Source: Sulfolobales archaeon
GTDB taxonomy: Archaea; Thermoproteota; Thermoprotei_A; Sulfolobales; Desulfurococcaceae
Direction of reading: 5' to 3'
DNA length: 64,000 nucleotides
NCBI GenBank assembly: GCA_025059075.1
Contig: JANXDZ010000001.1
Coordinates: 275,971-339,970 of the forward strand
The notes below the pieces were generated by a model that saw only the letters and a program-made list of their open reading frames with translations, was not told the DNA's origin and did not search any database. Numbering within the stretch: position 1 is the stretch's first letter; every line of letters starts with the position of its first letter. The translations under genes and the position numbers were made by a program. Shown here one piece after another: positions 40,986 through 49,956 of the stretch.

Positions 40986-43366
40986 CTTTGACTACGTATG
41001 AGTACTATAGGATAGTTGAAGAAGTCTTTGAGAAATATATGGGTAGGCCGACGGTATTTGTTGGAAAGAAGATCACTAAATGGGATGAAGTTGCTAAAGT
41101 AACTGGAAAGGCATTGTTTACAGCAGACTTCCTCAAGTTATATAAAGATGTTGTATGGGTGCATAGCGTTAGAACGAAGTACTCTCATGCACTTATAAAG
41201 AACATAGACGTTAGTGAAGCAGTTAATGTTCCAGGCGTAATAAGAGTGTTGACGGCTAGAGACATTCCTGGAGTAAACGATGTAGGTTACGTAATCCCAG
41301 ATCAGCCTCTACTTGCTGAGAGAAAGGTGAGGTATATTGGAGATATAGTTGCATTAATAGTGTCTAAAGATCCTTACTCAGCTTCAGAGGCTGCAGAGAA
41401 AGTGTTTGTAGATTATGAGCCGCTCCCAGTATATATAGATCCAGAGGAAATAGTTGATTTAATGACTATTGAGGAGAAGGCGCACTCATTAATACACGAT
41501 GAAAGAGGATCTGATGTAGTTGCACATGTAAAGATTAGAGTTGGAGACTTCAGTAAAGCTCTAAGGGAAGCTAGTGTAGTAGTTGAAAATAAATATAGAA
41601 CTCCTATGCAGGAGCATGCATACATAGAGCCTGAAGCTGCATTAGCTGTGCCTGAGCCTGACGGTGGAATAACAGTAATAGCTTCAACGCAGTGCCCCTT
41701 TGATGCTAGGAGAGCTATTGCTAGGGTACTTGGCTTAACTCAAAACAAGGTTAGAGTAATAGCTCCATTTATTGGCGGAGGCTTTGGTGGAAAGGAGGAT
41801 GTAGTCAATGAAGTTGGAGCTAAAGCTGCTTTAGCAACATACTATACAGGGAGGCCTGCGATAGCTTTACATACACGAGAGGAGAGCTTCATTGGACACA
41901 GCAAGAGGCATCCTATGACTGCGTGGTATAGGCATGCGGCTAAGAAGACGGGGGAAATAGTGTTAGTTGAAGCAAACATACTGCTTGATACAGGTGCTTA
42001 TGCAAGCCTTGGACCATTTGTTGCTTGGAGGGCGACAGTACATTCAGTGGGGCCGTATAAAGTCCCTAATGCACGCATAGACACACTAGCTGTATACACC
42101 AATACAGTGTACTCTGGAGCGTTTAGAGGCTTTGGAAACCCCCAAGTACACTTTGCTGTTGAAAGGCAAATGGATATTCTCGCCGAGGAGCTAAGTATGG
42201 ATCCTGTTGAACTGAGGCTAAAGAACATACTGAGGGCTGGTGATAGAACTATTCACGGTCAACTGCTGTCAGTAGGGCATGGAGTAGGTCTTGAGGATTG
42301 CGTAAGGAGAGTTATTGAATTAAGCAATTGGTATGAGAAGAGGAGGCTTTACTCCAATCAAAATGAGCCTGTGAAGAGAGGCATTGGAATTGCATTAATG
42401 TGGCATGGGAATTCAATAGGAGTTGAGGGAGCTGATTACTCAAGCGTCTCCATAATAATCAATAGGGATGGTACAATAACTTTTAGAACCGGTCTCACAG
42501 AAATGGGTCAAGGATCTCTGTGGGGCCTAGTGTTAATAGCTGCTGAGATACTTGGAGTACCTCCTAGCTACTTTAGAGTTGAAATACCTGATACAAGCAG
42601 TGCACCTGATTCAGGACCTACAGTAGCTTCAAGGAGTACAGTGATGGGGGGTAATGCTACAGTTGTAGCAGCATATAAGTTGAAGAAGAGATTGAGTGAA
42701 TTAGCTGGATCATTTCTTAACTGCGATCCAAGCGACGTAGTTATAGAGGCTCCAAAAGTATACTGTAGGGAAGATCCATCTAAGGAAGTTATGTGGAGAG
42801 AAGTTGTAGAAGAAGCATTATGGCTTGGGGTACCTCTACAGGAGTATGGGTTTTATAGAGCTACAAGAGCTGAATGGCATGAAGAAACAGGTACTGGAGC
42901 TCCATACATAACTTATACATTTGGAGCAGTTGTTTCAGAAGTAGCTGTAGACACTGAGACAGGCCAAGTATGGGTTGAAAGAGCTTACACAGCATATGAC
43001 ATAGGAAGGGTGATAAATCCCATTGGAGCAGAATTCCATGCTGTAGGCGGATACGTACAGGGCATGGGCTATGCATTAATGGAGGAGGTAGTGCACAGTA
43101 AGGAAGGCTGTGTGTATAACAATAACTTGTCTACATACTATATTCCAACAATAAGAGATGCACCACAAATAGCAGTAGCATTTATTGAATCGGGCTATAG
43201 GCAGGGGCCTCTAGGCGCTAAGGGTCTTGGAGAACCTTCAATAGTAGCTGTAGCTCCATCAATAGCCAATGCAGTGTCTCATGCTACTGGAGTACAGTTC
43301 ACTGAAATACCACTAACTCCCCATAGAGTCTTCATAGAGCTAGAGAAGAGGAAGCGGAGGTTGTAA
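40982..43366 (+). CDS. Molybdenum hydroxylase large subunit (aldehyde/xanthine oxidoreductase-like)
   Basis: This is the 794-residue catalytic subunit that binds molybdopterin cytosine or guanine dinucleotide. Cofactor and active-site segments are visible: IGGGFGGKEDV, SGAFRGFGNPQ, the TEMGQGS segment and the C-terminal GAKGLGEPS with the conserved catalytic Glu. The AYxCSFR loop of true CO dehydrogenase is absent, so CO is not the substrate. Aldehydes, purines or other N-heterocycles are candidates, and the neighbouring nucleobase-type genes favour the latter. ATG 40982 overlaps the small subunit by 4 bases. Confidence 0.9.
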   Translation: MTLTTYEYYRIVEEVFEKYMGRPTVFVGKKITKWDEVAKVTGKALFTADFLKLYKDVVWVHSVRTKYSHALIKNIDVSEAVNVPGVIRVLTARDIPGVNDVGYVIPDQPLLAERKVRYIGDIVALIVSKDPYSASEAAEKVFVDYEPLPVYIDPEEIVDLMTIEEKAHSLIHDERGSDVVAHVKIRVGDFSKALREASVVVENKYRTPMQEHAYIEPEAALAVPEPDGGITVIASTQCPFDARRAIARVLGLTQNKVRVIAPFIGGGFGGKEDVVNEVGAKAALATYYTGRPAIALHTREESFIGHSKRHPMTAWYRHAAKKTGEIVLVEANILLDTGAYASLGPFVAWRATVHSVGPYKVPNARIDTLAVYTNTVYSGAFRGFGNPQVHFAVERQMDILAEELSMDPVELRLKNILRAGDRTIHGQLLSVGHGVGLEDCVRRVIELSNWYEKRRLYSNQNEPVKRGIGIALMWHGNSIGVEGADYSSVSIIINRDGTITFRTGLTEMGQGSLWGLVLIAAEILGVPPSYFRVEIPDTSSAPDSGPTVASRSTVMGGNATVVAAYKLKKRLSELAGSFLNCDPSDVVIEAPKVYCREDPSKEVMWREVVEEALWLGVPLQEYGFYRATRAEWHEETGTGAPYITYTFGAVVSEVAVDTETGQVWVERAYTAYDIGRVINPIGAEFHAVGGYVQGMGYALMEEVVHSKEGCVYNNNLSTYYIPTIRDAPQIAVAFIESGYRQGPLGAKGLGEPSIVAVAPSIANAVSHATGVQFTEIPLTPHRVFIELEKRKRRL

Positions 43367-43410
43367 TGCTTTAGGCAATTGATCTATGGAATGCACAAAG
43401 GTGTACATCG

Positions 43411-43680
43411 ATGAGGGGGAGGGCTGTGCTTAATAGGGATGGAATATTGATAAGTGGAATATCGACTCATCATAGGGCTCAGGAAATAATGCTTAGCATA
43501 AGGGATATTGTTGAGTCTAGGGCTAGGAGCATAGTGATGTTCTTAGAGGGCTCCCCAGGGCCTTTTGGAGAGGGGATTTGTTTAAAGATATATATTAAAG
43601 GAGATCCTTTAAATATAAATGAGGTTCGTGCTTTAGCTAAATACTTGAGCATTGCTGGATTCGATACACAATACTACTAA
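43411..43680 (+). CDS. Hypothetical protein after the hydroxylase genes
   Basis: This 89-residue protein has a mixed alpha/beta look. It has an N-terminal GILISGIST stretch, a helix, an IVMFLEGSPGPFGEG loop and a final helix with VRALAKYLS. ATG 43411 is 44 bases after the large subunit, on the same strand. It converges on sufB with 2 bases between them. The family is not recognised. It may be cotranscribed with the hydroxylase. Confidence 0.6.
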   Translation: MRGRAVLNRDGILISGISTHHRAQEIMLSIRDIVESRARSIVMFLEGSPGPFGEGICLKIYIKGDPLNINEVRALAKYLSIAGFDTQYY

Positions 43681-43682
43681 AG

Positions 43683-44774
43683 CTACATTTTTGCACTGGA
43701 TAATCTATCTAAAGTAGTCGATATAATTGGTTTCATCTTCTCAGGCACTTTATCGAGCCCTGTTTCCAGAAATCCCCTTATTATTAGTGAGACTGCTTCA
43801 TCTTCACTAAAGCCTCTAGCCATCAGATATTCCACCTCATCCCTCTTTATCCTCCCTATGCTAGCTTCATGAGTTAACGTAGAGTCACTTATGCTGCTTT
43901 TGAGTACTGGAACTGTAACTATTGCAGCTCTATCACTTATCAATAGACCCCTACACTCCACGTGTCCTTTTACTCCAGGCTTTACAGCTATTATTGACGA
44001 CTTAGTCTCTATATAGCTCTCATCCACTCCCAGCACTCTAGAGACTATTTCAGTACTTGAGTTCGAAGCGCTTAAGTACGTGGTAGTGATGTACCGCAAC
44101 TTACTTTCCTCAGAGCCTATGACCACCTGATCTACTCTAGATAAGCTCCTCTCCCCTTCATGAAATACCTCAGTGATGAAGTTCATTCTATCTAAGCTAG
44201 TTGAATTAATGTAGTAGTCGTAGTAGTTAGCTTCACTCATTAAGGTAACTCTCTTTATTGCTGAGACGACGACTTTTGGCAACCAATTGTGAATCATGAT
44301 CTTGTAGTATTTAGACCCCATGCCTACGTAGGCTTCCTCATGGCTTGAGTGTATGGCTTCATGGACTAGTGAGAGACACCCTGTTACGCCAATGGCTTCA
44401 CCACCATCATCTACTACAATTAAATTATACACTCTCTGTACAAAGCCCTTGCTTGCTAGTACGAAACAATTATATACTGGGTCAATGAGCTTAGTGTTCT
44501 TTGGTACATAGATGAATATACCGTTATCTACCTCCCTTAGATCTATTCTTACCTTCTTTAATCCATATTTCTCCACAAGATCTGGGTATTCCTTCACAGC
44601 CTCCTTTATACCTATGTATATCACTCCAAGTTCCTCAAGGAGTTTAGAGACGAGTTTGAAGGCTGTTTGCTCATTTAGTATCAATGAGCCTTGCCTAGTT
44701 ACCTCAACTCCCATTGAGCTAGCTTTGTTTAAAGCTTTCTTCAATAACTCTGCCATACTAATGGTTATGCTCAA
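43683..44774 (-). CDS. sufB: SufB/SufD-family Fe-S cluster assembly scaffold
   Basis: This 363-residue protein has the beta-helix core of SufB/SufD: the THEASIGRIKRDEVEYLMARG segment with the conserved His/Glu, and the SDRAAIVTVPVL strand. It forms a complex with SufC and builds Fe-S clusters. Only one SufB/D gene is present, so the scaffold is probably a homodimer, as in other minimal archaeal SufBC systems. It begins with TTG 44774, overlapping the sufC stop by 4 bases. Many Fe-S enzymes in this window would be clients. Confidence 0.88.
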   Translation of the reverse strand: MSITISMAELLKKALNKASSMGVEVTRQGSLILNEQTAFKLVSKLLEELGVIYIGIKEAVKEYPDLVEKYGLKKVRIDLREVDNGIFIYVPKNTKLIDPVYNCFVLASKGFVQRVYNLIVVDDGGEAIGVTGCLSLVHEAIHSSHEEAYVGMGSKYYKIMIHNWLPKVVVSAIKRVTLMSEANYYDYYINSTSLDRMNFITEVFHEGERSLSRVDQVVIGSEESKLRYITTTYLSASNSSTEIVSRVLGVDESYIETKSSIIAVKPGVKGHVECRGLLISDRAAIVTVPVLKSSISDSTLTHEASIGRIKRDEVEYLMARGFSEDEAVSLIIRGFLETGLDKVPEKMKPIISTTLDRLSSAKM

Positions 44775-45499
44775 CTCATACCACCCATTTTATTAAACTC
44801 TCCATAGCCACTCACCATTATTTTCTTTACTACTTCATATGATGGTGCACTATAAACGATCCTTCCATCAATCATTACATACCCTCTTCCAAGGTTTTCA
44901 ATGTATCTAAGTATGTAGCCTGTGTGAGTAACTATCAATACTCCAACGTTATTTTCAGCCAGTCTATTTATATACATAGCTATTCTCTTTATGCTATCAA
45001 CGTCAACGCCGCTGTCTGGTTCATCTAGTAGAGCTAGCTTTGGCTTCATGAGTATCGTTAGTGCTAGTTCAACTCTCTTAATCTCCCCTCCGCTAAAGCC
45101 TGAGTAAAGATCTCTGTTAATTAACTGACTTAGCCCCAGTTCCTTTACGACATCGTTTACAAGATCTGTTGATCCATAGGTTTTCGACAGTCTATCTATA
45201 ATATTCCCAACCTTTAAATAGATCTTTGGGGGATTTTGAAATGCGAGCGCTATGCCCATTCTAGCCCTATTCCACGGCTCTAGGTGAGTTATGTCATTTC
45301 CGTAGTAAATTATTCTTCCACTAACAATTCTATATCCAGGTAGGCCTGCTATAGCTTTCAGTAAAGTTGACTTTCCACTGCCATTAGGCCCCATCAGTAC
45401 AGCTATTTCACCTCTACTTACTTCAATAGAGGCATCTCTAACTATAGCCACGTTATCGACGGATACTGAGACTCCTTCAACGTGGAGCAGCTCAGCCAA
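44771..45499 (-). CDS. sufC: SufC ATPase of the Fe-S cluster assembly system
   Basis: This 242-residue ABC-type ATPase has Walker A GPNGSGKSTLLKAI, the signature FSGGEIKRVE and Walker B LALLDEPDSGVD, where the Asp-Ser-Gly-Val form is characteristic of SufC. ATP hydrolysis drives shape changes in the SufB scaffold. It is first in a two-gene minus-strand operon with sufB; the promoter lies in the 115-base gap shared with the divergent phosphatase gene. Confidence 0.95.
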   Translation of the reverse strand: MAELLHVEGVSVSVDNVAIVRDASIEVSRGEIAVLMGPNGSGKSTLLKAIAGLPGYRIVSGRIIYYGNDITHLEPWNRARMGIALAFQNPPKIYLKVGNIIDRLSKTYGSTDLVNDVVKELGLSQLINRDLYSGFSGGEIKRVELALTILMKPKLALLDEPDSGVDVDSIKRIAMYINRLAENNVGVLIVTHTGYILRYIENLGRGYVMIDGRIVYSAPSYEVVKKIMVSGYGEFNKMGGMS

Positions 45500-45614
45500 C
45501 TAGTCCTCCCTCCAAAACATTGTGATAACAATTTATATAACGCATTATTAAATTTACTTAAGCTAAGAGTAGCTTAAGCAACATACGCCATGGGTTAAGG
45601 CATGGTGTGATGAA

Positions 45615-46148
45615 TTGACAAGACATCTGTGTAAACCGAGGGTTTTATTCATAGACCTTGACTTAACTCTATGGAATCATAGCGATCTATCCCTTACAAA
45701 CCCTCCATATACTAAGGTTGGAAGAAACGCCATCGTTGACTCAAGGGGGGAGCGCATAGAGTTAAACTATGGAGCCAGAGAGTTCCTCGAATGGGCTAGA
45801 GAGACTGGATTAATGCTCTTTACGCTCAGCTGGAACGAACCTGTTAAGGCTGTAAAAGCTCTAAAGACTCTTGAAATAGACAGCTTATTCCATGGAATAT
45901 ACGTTGAGCCTCACCATAGAAAGGACTTAGTGATGCTGAAGGCTCTAAAAGATCTTGAGGAAAAAGGCATTCATCTAAAGCCATGTGAAGTAATTTATGT
46001 AGATGATAAAGAAATTCATGGAGAGCAAGTTAGGGACAGCGTGGGCGATGTAGTATTTATATTAATGTGGAGGGATGTTAAGGACTTCATTGAGTTAAGG
46101 GAGCTTGTCAACAAGTTACTAAATGCTCAATGTATTGCGCAAGCATAG
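45615..46148 (+). CDS. MDP-1-like HAD phosphatase
   Basis: This 177-residue HAD-superfamily protein is of the magnesium-dependent phosphatase-1 type. The nucleophile motif LFIDLDLTLW carries D14 and D16, the LFTLSWNEP segment corresponds to motif II, and VIYVDDKEIH carries the late Asp pair. Substrates may be phosphotyrosine, sugar phosphates or glycated-protein intermediates. The start is TTG 45615, with GGTG 7 bases upstream. moaA follows 33 bases later on the same strand. Confidence 0.88.
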   Translation: MTRHLCKPRVLFIDLDLTLWNHSDLSLTNPPYTKVGRNAIVDSRGERIELNYGAREFLEWARETGLMLFTLSWNEPVKAVKALKTLEIDSLFHGIYVEPHHRKDLVMLKALKDLEEKGIHLKPCEVIYVDDKEIHGEQVRDSVGDVVFILMWRDVKDFIELRELVNKLLNAQCIAQA

Positions 46149-46181
46149 TTAAGCTACATAAATATATGCCTTGGTGAAACA

Positions 46182-47105
46182 TTGCTTATAGATAGGTATG
46201 GGAGACCACTTACTCACGCAAGGGTTAGTATAACTAGTAAGTGTAATTACAGCTGCGTATTTTGCCATAAGGAGGGGGTTAATTGGAGTACTATTAATGA
46301 GCTTTCTCCAGAGGACTGGAGTTTCTTCGCTAATGTTGTAAGTAAGCTAGGAATAGTGTACTTCAAGTTGACTGGTGGAGAGCCTCTGACTAGAAGTGAC
46401 GTAGCTAGCATAGTTAGGGGAATTAAGCCTTATGTTAAGGAAGTAAGCATGACTACTAATGGCTCACTGCTCAATAAGTATGCTGAAGAACTCCTTGACT
46501 CAGGCCTCGATAGAGTTAACGTAAGCCTCCACAGCTTAAATAGAGAAGTCTTTAAGAAGCTTACAGGCGGAATCTTAGAACGAGTCATTAAGGGCGTTGA
46601 AATAGCCATAAGCTCAGGCTTGGTGGTTAAACTAGATTACTTAGTTACATCACTTAACGCATATGAATATAGGGATGTAATTAATTACGCTGAATCACTT
46701 GGCGTAGATTTAAACATAATAGAGTTAATACCCTTAGGCCTTGCTTTAGAGAAGTATGCAGAGCTATATTCACCACTAAGCACTATTGAAAAGTACTTAG
46801 AGGAGGCTGCAGTTAGTAGGACTCTGTATGAATTTCAATCTAGGCCCACTTATGTAATGCCGAGTGGAATTAAAGTAACGTTAGTTAAAGGCACTTGTAA
46901 CCCGGAGCTATGTGCTTCATGCACTAGGATAAGAGTTACCCCTGAAGGCAAGCTGAAGACATGTATATACACCAATGAGCCCTTAATTGATGCAGGCGAC
47001 TACATATGTAAAAGAGATGAAGAAGGGTTAATCAAGGCCTTAGTAAAGGCTAATGAATTTAGAAAACCATTCTTCTCCACCAACTCTTTACAGCCATCAC
47101 AATAG
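46182..47105 (+). CDS. moaA: GTP 3',8-cyclase (molybdenum cofactor biosynthesis)
   Basis: This 307-residue radical-SAM enzyme makes the first cyclised intermediate of molybdopterin from GTP. The radical-SAM cysteines are C21, C25 and C28 in CNYSCVFC. The C-terminal second cluster is in the segment with CNPELCASC and the following KTC. The usual terminal Gly-Gly of MoaA is not present: the chain ends NSLQPSQ. It lies 2.8 kb from the molybdenum hydroxylase that would use the cofactor; no other moa genes are seen. The start is TTG 46182, with GGTGA close upstream. Confidence 0.88.
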   Translation: MLIDRYGRPLTHARVSITSKCNYSCVFCHKEGVNWSTINELSPEDWSFFANVVSKLGIVYFKLTGGEPLTRSDVASIVRGIKPYVKEVSMTTNGSLLNKYAEELLDSGLDRVNVSLHSLNREVFKKLTGGILERVIKGVEIAISSGLVVKLDYLVTSLNAYEYRDVINYAESLGVDLNIIELIPLGLALEKYAELYSPLSTIEKYLEEAAVSRTLYEFQSRPTYVMPSGIKVTLVKGTCNPELCASCTRIRVTPEGKLKTCIYTNEPLIDAGDYICKRDEEGLIKALVKANEFRKPFFSTNSLQPSQ

Positions 47106-47516
47106 ATGACCTCTTCACGATTTCTTTAGGGCTAGTCGATATACAGAGTTCAATTCTCAACTCAGCGCTACTTCATGTAGTTTTTGACAAGAAACTACAA
47201 ACTCTTTAGTGCCTACAGCTCTAGTTGATGTTACTTGAAGAGCACCTGCTTGTAGACGTAGTGCTTTTCAGTGGGCCTCCATGCCTCCCTTAATACTAGT
47301 AGCTTTACTGGAATTGCAGTAGCTTAATTAGTCCCTACTAGAAACCTTGATTTAGCTAACATGTAGTCTTCTTCCCGCAGTCTACTTCCTTGACCTCACT
47401 CGATAGAGGACGCCAATTATTTCACCTATATTCCACGTGCTGAAAGCCAGCTTTATTTCACCAATATGTTAGTCCCTATATCGATCTGACATAGTCACCG
47501 CCAGTTCTTTAACAAT
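47106..47516. other. Gene-free stretch after moaA
   Basis: About 410 bases without a convincing frame on either strand, tRNA or repeat. Together with 48833-49713 it gives this part of the window an unusually low gene density. Confidence 0.55.
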
Positions 47517-47738
47517 TTAACTACAGTGCTGCTGTCTAAATAGACTGCCTTCCTCTTCATCCTTCATCTCTCTGATCAGAGTATTCACAAGATCTTTAAG
47601 CAGCTTTACTGGCTCAAAATCTAACTCTACTTCCTTAAGGTCAGTGAATTCTGAGGCAGCATTCTCTAAGTTAAGCATTAGCTCCTCTTTAATCATTTCT
47701 TCAAGCAGAAAAGACATCAAGCCCCTGCTCAGTAGCAT
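47517..47738 (-). CDS. Small hypothetical protein, 73 residues
   Basis: This acidic, helix-rich small protein contains LLEEMIKEELMLNLENAA followed by a KELxxDFEP-like stretch and a second helix. ATG 47738 has GAGGGAG about 9 bases upstream, which supports translation. No family is recognised, and the region is otherwise gene-poor, so it may be an accessory gene or a fragment. Confidence 0.4.
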   Translation of the reverse strand: MLLSRGLMSFLLEEMIKEELMLNLENAASEFTDLKEVELDFEPVKLLKDLVNTLIREMKDEEEGSLFRQQHCS

Positions 47739-47890
47739 ACTCTTAAACTCCCTCTATAGCACTCCGTCTGCAGGGCGTTATTGAGTATATGAGTTTTAGA
47801 GTATGTGAGTTTTTCAGTAAAACTCTGTGTGAGCATGCTTAAATTATGAAATACTAACTCTCTCTAAGACTTCCTTTAAATCTAGGTATG

Positions 47891-48832
47891 TCAGTATATC
47901 AATAAGCTGTATTTGTATTTCTCTAACTCCTTTCTACTAGCTGGTTTTCTGAATACATAGAGCTTTTCGTGGTAGATCAGTAAGAAGCCCCTGTCTTTTA
48001 GCTTACTCCATACTTTCCTAGTGGTCTTCATCTTGTGCTGTATCTTGATTACTTCCTCTTTTAGTATGAACCCTGCTTGTAGAAAGACCCTCATGACATA
48101 ATGCGATACTGGAATATAGTGCTTACGCACCCTGGTGTCTCCTATTAATATACCTAAGTGCCTGCCTGGCTTTAGCACTCTATAGAGTTCTTGAGCAGCT
48201 TCACGTATGAGATTCAAGTACTCCTCAAGCGTCCTAGTGCACGAGAGGTCTCCCTCTATGCACTTACTGCTGTATTCTATGATGTTCCAGTAAGGTGGGT
48301 GTATAGCTATTAAATCTATAGAGTTATCATCTATCAAGCTCGGCTTCCTAGCATCTCCACAGTAAACTCTGCTCCAAGTTCTTAGGACATTGTCTACTTC
48401 GCGTTGTTTAACCTGATCCTTATGTGTCTTAGCGCTCTCTTCAAGCCAGTAGAGTCTATGGTACGTGAGTATTGCAGCGTTGTAATTTATGTCTATTGCT
48501 ATACAGTTCCTGCCCAATAGCCTCGCCTCTATACATGTGGTTCCAGAGCCAGCCATGGAGTCAAGAACAGTCTCTCCAGGCTCTGTGTACATTTCTATAA
48601 GTGCTCTAGGGATCTGCGGTGCCCAGTTGCCTCTATAGTCACCTCTATGTGTGCCCCAACTCCCTCTCTCAGGGAAGCTCCAAACAGTAGTGGACGCGTC
48701 TGTGAGCTCGCTTGCTGTTGGTGTGAACCTTGTGACATCTATTGGCTCTAGGGAGATCTCCTGGTCTTCTATAACAACTTTATTGTTCTTAGAAACGTAG
48801 TTAAGGTATTCTTCTAAAGTGATCTCGCGCAA
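47891..48832 (-). CDS. Orphan DNA methyltransferase (N4-cytosine / N6-adenine type)
   Basis: This 313-residue amino-methyltransferase has the SAM-binding motif DSMAGSGTT near residue 95 and the catalytic motif IAIHPPYWNII near residue 175. The order is motif I before motif IV, as in gamma-like enzymes. The N-terminal part has WSFPERGSWGTHRGDYRGNW, common in this family ahead of motif I. No endonuclease, specificity subunit or other defence gene is beside it. It is flanked by gene-poor DNA near a tRNA, which suggests transfer. A tRNA guanine methyltransferase is less likely because of the HPPYW motif and the lack of a THUMP domain. Confidence 0.82.
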   Translation of the reverse strand: MREITLEEYLNYVSKNNKVVIEDQEISLEPIDVTRFTPTASELTDASTTVWSFPERGSWGTHRGDYRGNWAPQIPRALIEMYTEPGETVLDSMAGSGTTCIEARLLGRNCIAIDINYNAAILTYHRLYWLEESAKTHKDQVKQREVDNVLRTWSRVYCGDARKPSLIDDNSIDLIAIHPPYWNIIEYSSKCIEGDLSCTRTLEEYLNLIREAAQELYRVLKPGRHLGILIGDTRVRKHYIPVSHYVMRVFLQAGFILKEEVIKIQHKMKTTRKVWSKLKDRGFLLIYHEKLYVFRKPASRKELEKYKYSLLIY

Positions 48833-49713
48833 TTTCCCACCTAAGTAGAATTGATCTCTAGTTTAAAGTCGCCAGGCTTGATATCAGCTCGCTTAGCAGT
48901 TTTATTATTAATCTGTGTACACAATGTTTTAAACATAATACCCCCAGGATTACTCTGTTCCTAGCTACTTCTCTCTTTAAAGTAACACCTACTTCTAACG
49001 CGCACTCTACTCTAATTAAATTAATATAGATAATCCTTAAATAATGTAAGGCACGTATGAAGCAGATACTCAGTTCTCTAGCGACCTTGATCTCTCTTAA
49101 AGTCTAAGTCACGATCTCTCTAACTCTATCACACACCTCTTCTCTACATTCATGGGAAAGAATCTCTATACATCAACTACTCTCAAAAGTCGGCGTGCCT
49201 TGGTGGAAATATTAAGGAAGCTAATTTTAGCTCTAACTCAGACTTCGTTTAAGGAAATTCACTGAGACTAAGTATGAATAGAGTTCTACTACTAGCACTA
49301 TGCATATCTAAAGACTCTTTTCGCAAAGTCAATAAGTACACCTGCTTCCCCGATCGTCTATGGAGTAAATAGTGTTAAAGGTAATGCCAGCAGAATCTAC
49401 TAGGAGTATGTACAGTACACTGAGTAAACATTTAGAAAGTATAAAACCACTTAGGTATTGATTAAGTAGAGCTACTAACTCATCTATACATCCATATACT
49501 ACTCAAGAGTGTTCAGCACAAAAGTAGCATAAGTACAGGATCTGCGCCGCTATAGTTCACCGAGCTTGATGAAGGGCTTCAAGGTGAGGAAATAGTATAG
49601 CGAAGATGAAAAGAGAAACTTACGCCTCAGCTAAAGTAAGGGTTCAATGCATTCACAAGTAATTACAGCAAATAACTCGAAAGAGGTTCTTTAATCAAGT
49701 GCATTAAAGGAGG
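48833..49713. other. Gene-poor region between the methyltransferase and tRNA-Arg
   Basis: About 880 bases with frequent stops in all frames and no convincing gene, CRISPR or tandem repeat. It starts right at the 3' end of tRNA-Arg. I looked for a second copy of the tRNA 3' segment in the sequence down to moaA and did not find one by eye. Confidence 0.55.
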
Positions 49714-49788
49714 CGGGCCCGCGGGGATTTGAACCCCGGACCTCCGGCTTAGAAGGCCGGCGCCCTATCCATGCTAGGCCACGGGCCC
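49714..49788 (-). tRNA. tRNA-Arg(UCU)
   Basis: On the minus strand this folds into a complete cloverleaf: acceptor GGGCCCG / CGGGCCC, D arm GCCT...GGGC, anticodon stem CCGGC / GCCGG with loop CTTCTAA (anticodon TCT, reading AGA/AGG), and T arm CGGGG-TTCAAAT-CCCCG. The discriminator is G. CCA is not encoded and there is no intron. High stem GC content against an AT-rich background fits a thermophile. Confidence 0.97.
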
Positions 49789-49811
49789 CCCATGATTTTA
49801 CGTTCACTTCT

Positions 49812-49820
49812 CTCTTATAT
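49812..49820 (-). promoter_or_regulatory. TATA element of tRNA-Arg
   Basis: Minus-strand ATATAAGAG lies 24-32 bases upstream of the tRNA 5' end, the usual distance for an archaeal TATA box, so the transcript would begin at or close to the tRNA. Confidence 0.5.
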
Positions 49821-49956
49821 TCATTAATGTTCAGTCCTCACACGGCTCTTCATTCACTTGATCTGCTCCGAAGTCGTTCATCACTACTCATACTTAATAG
49901 TAGCATTTGTAGCTTATTAATGAATGTGTAAGCATTGAATAAACCTGGGTTTTGAA

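Noticed and set aside
40982..43366. True aerobic CO dehydrogenase
   Set aside because: The AYxCSFR active-site loop of form I CoxL is not present; the enzyme is a general molybdenum hydroxylase.
47891..48832. Restriction-modification system
   Set aside because: Only a methyltransferase is present; no nuclease or specificity gene is next to it.
47106..49713. Direct repeat of the tRNA-Arg 3' end marking an integrated element
   Set aside because: I looked by eye for the T-arm and acceptor segment between moaA and the tRNA and found no second copy; an alignment would be needed to exclude a diverged one.
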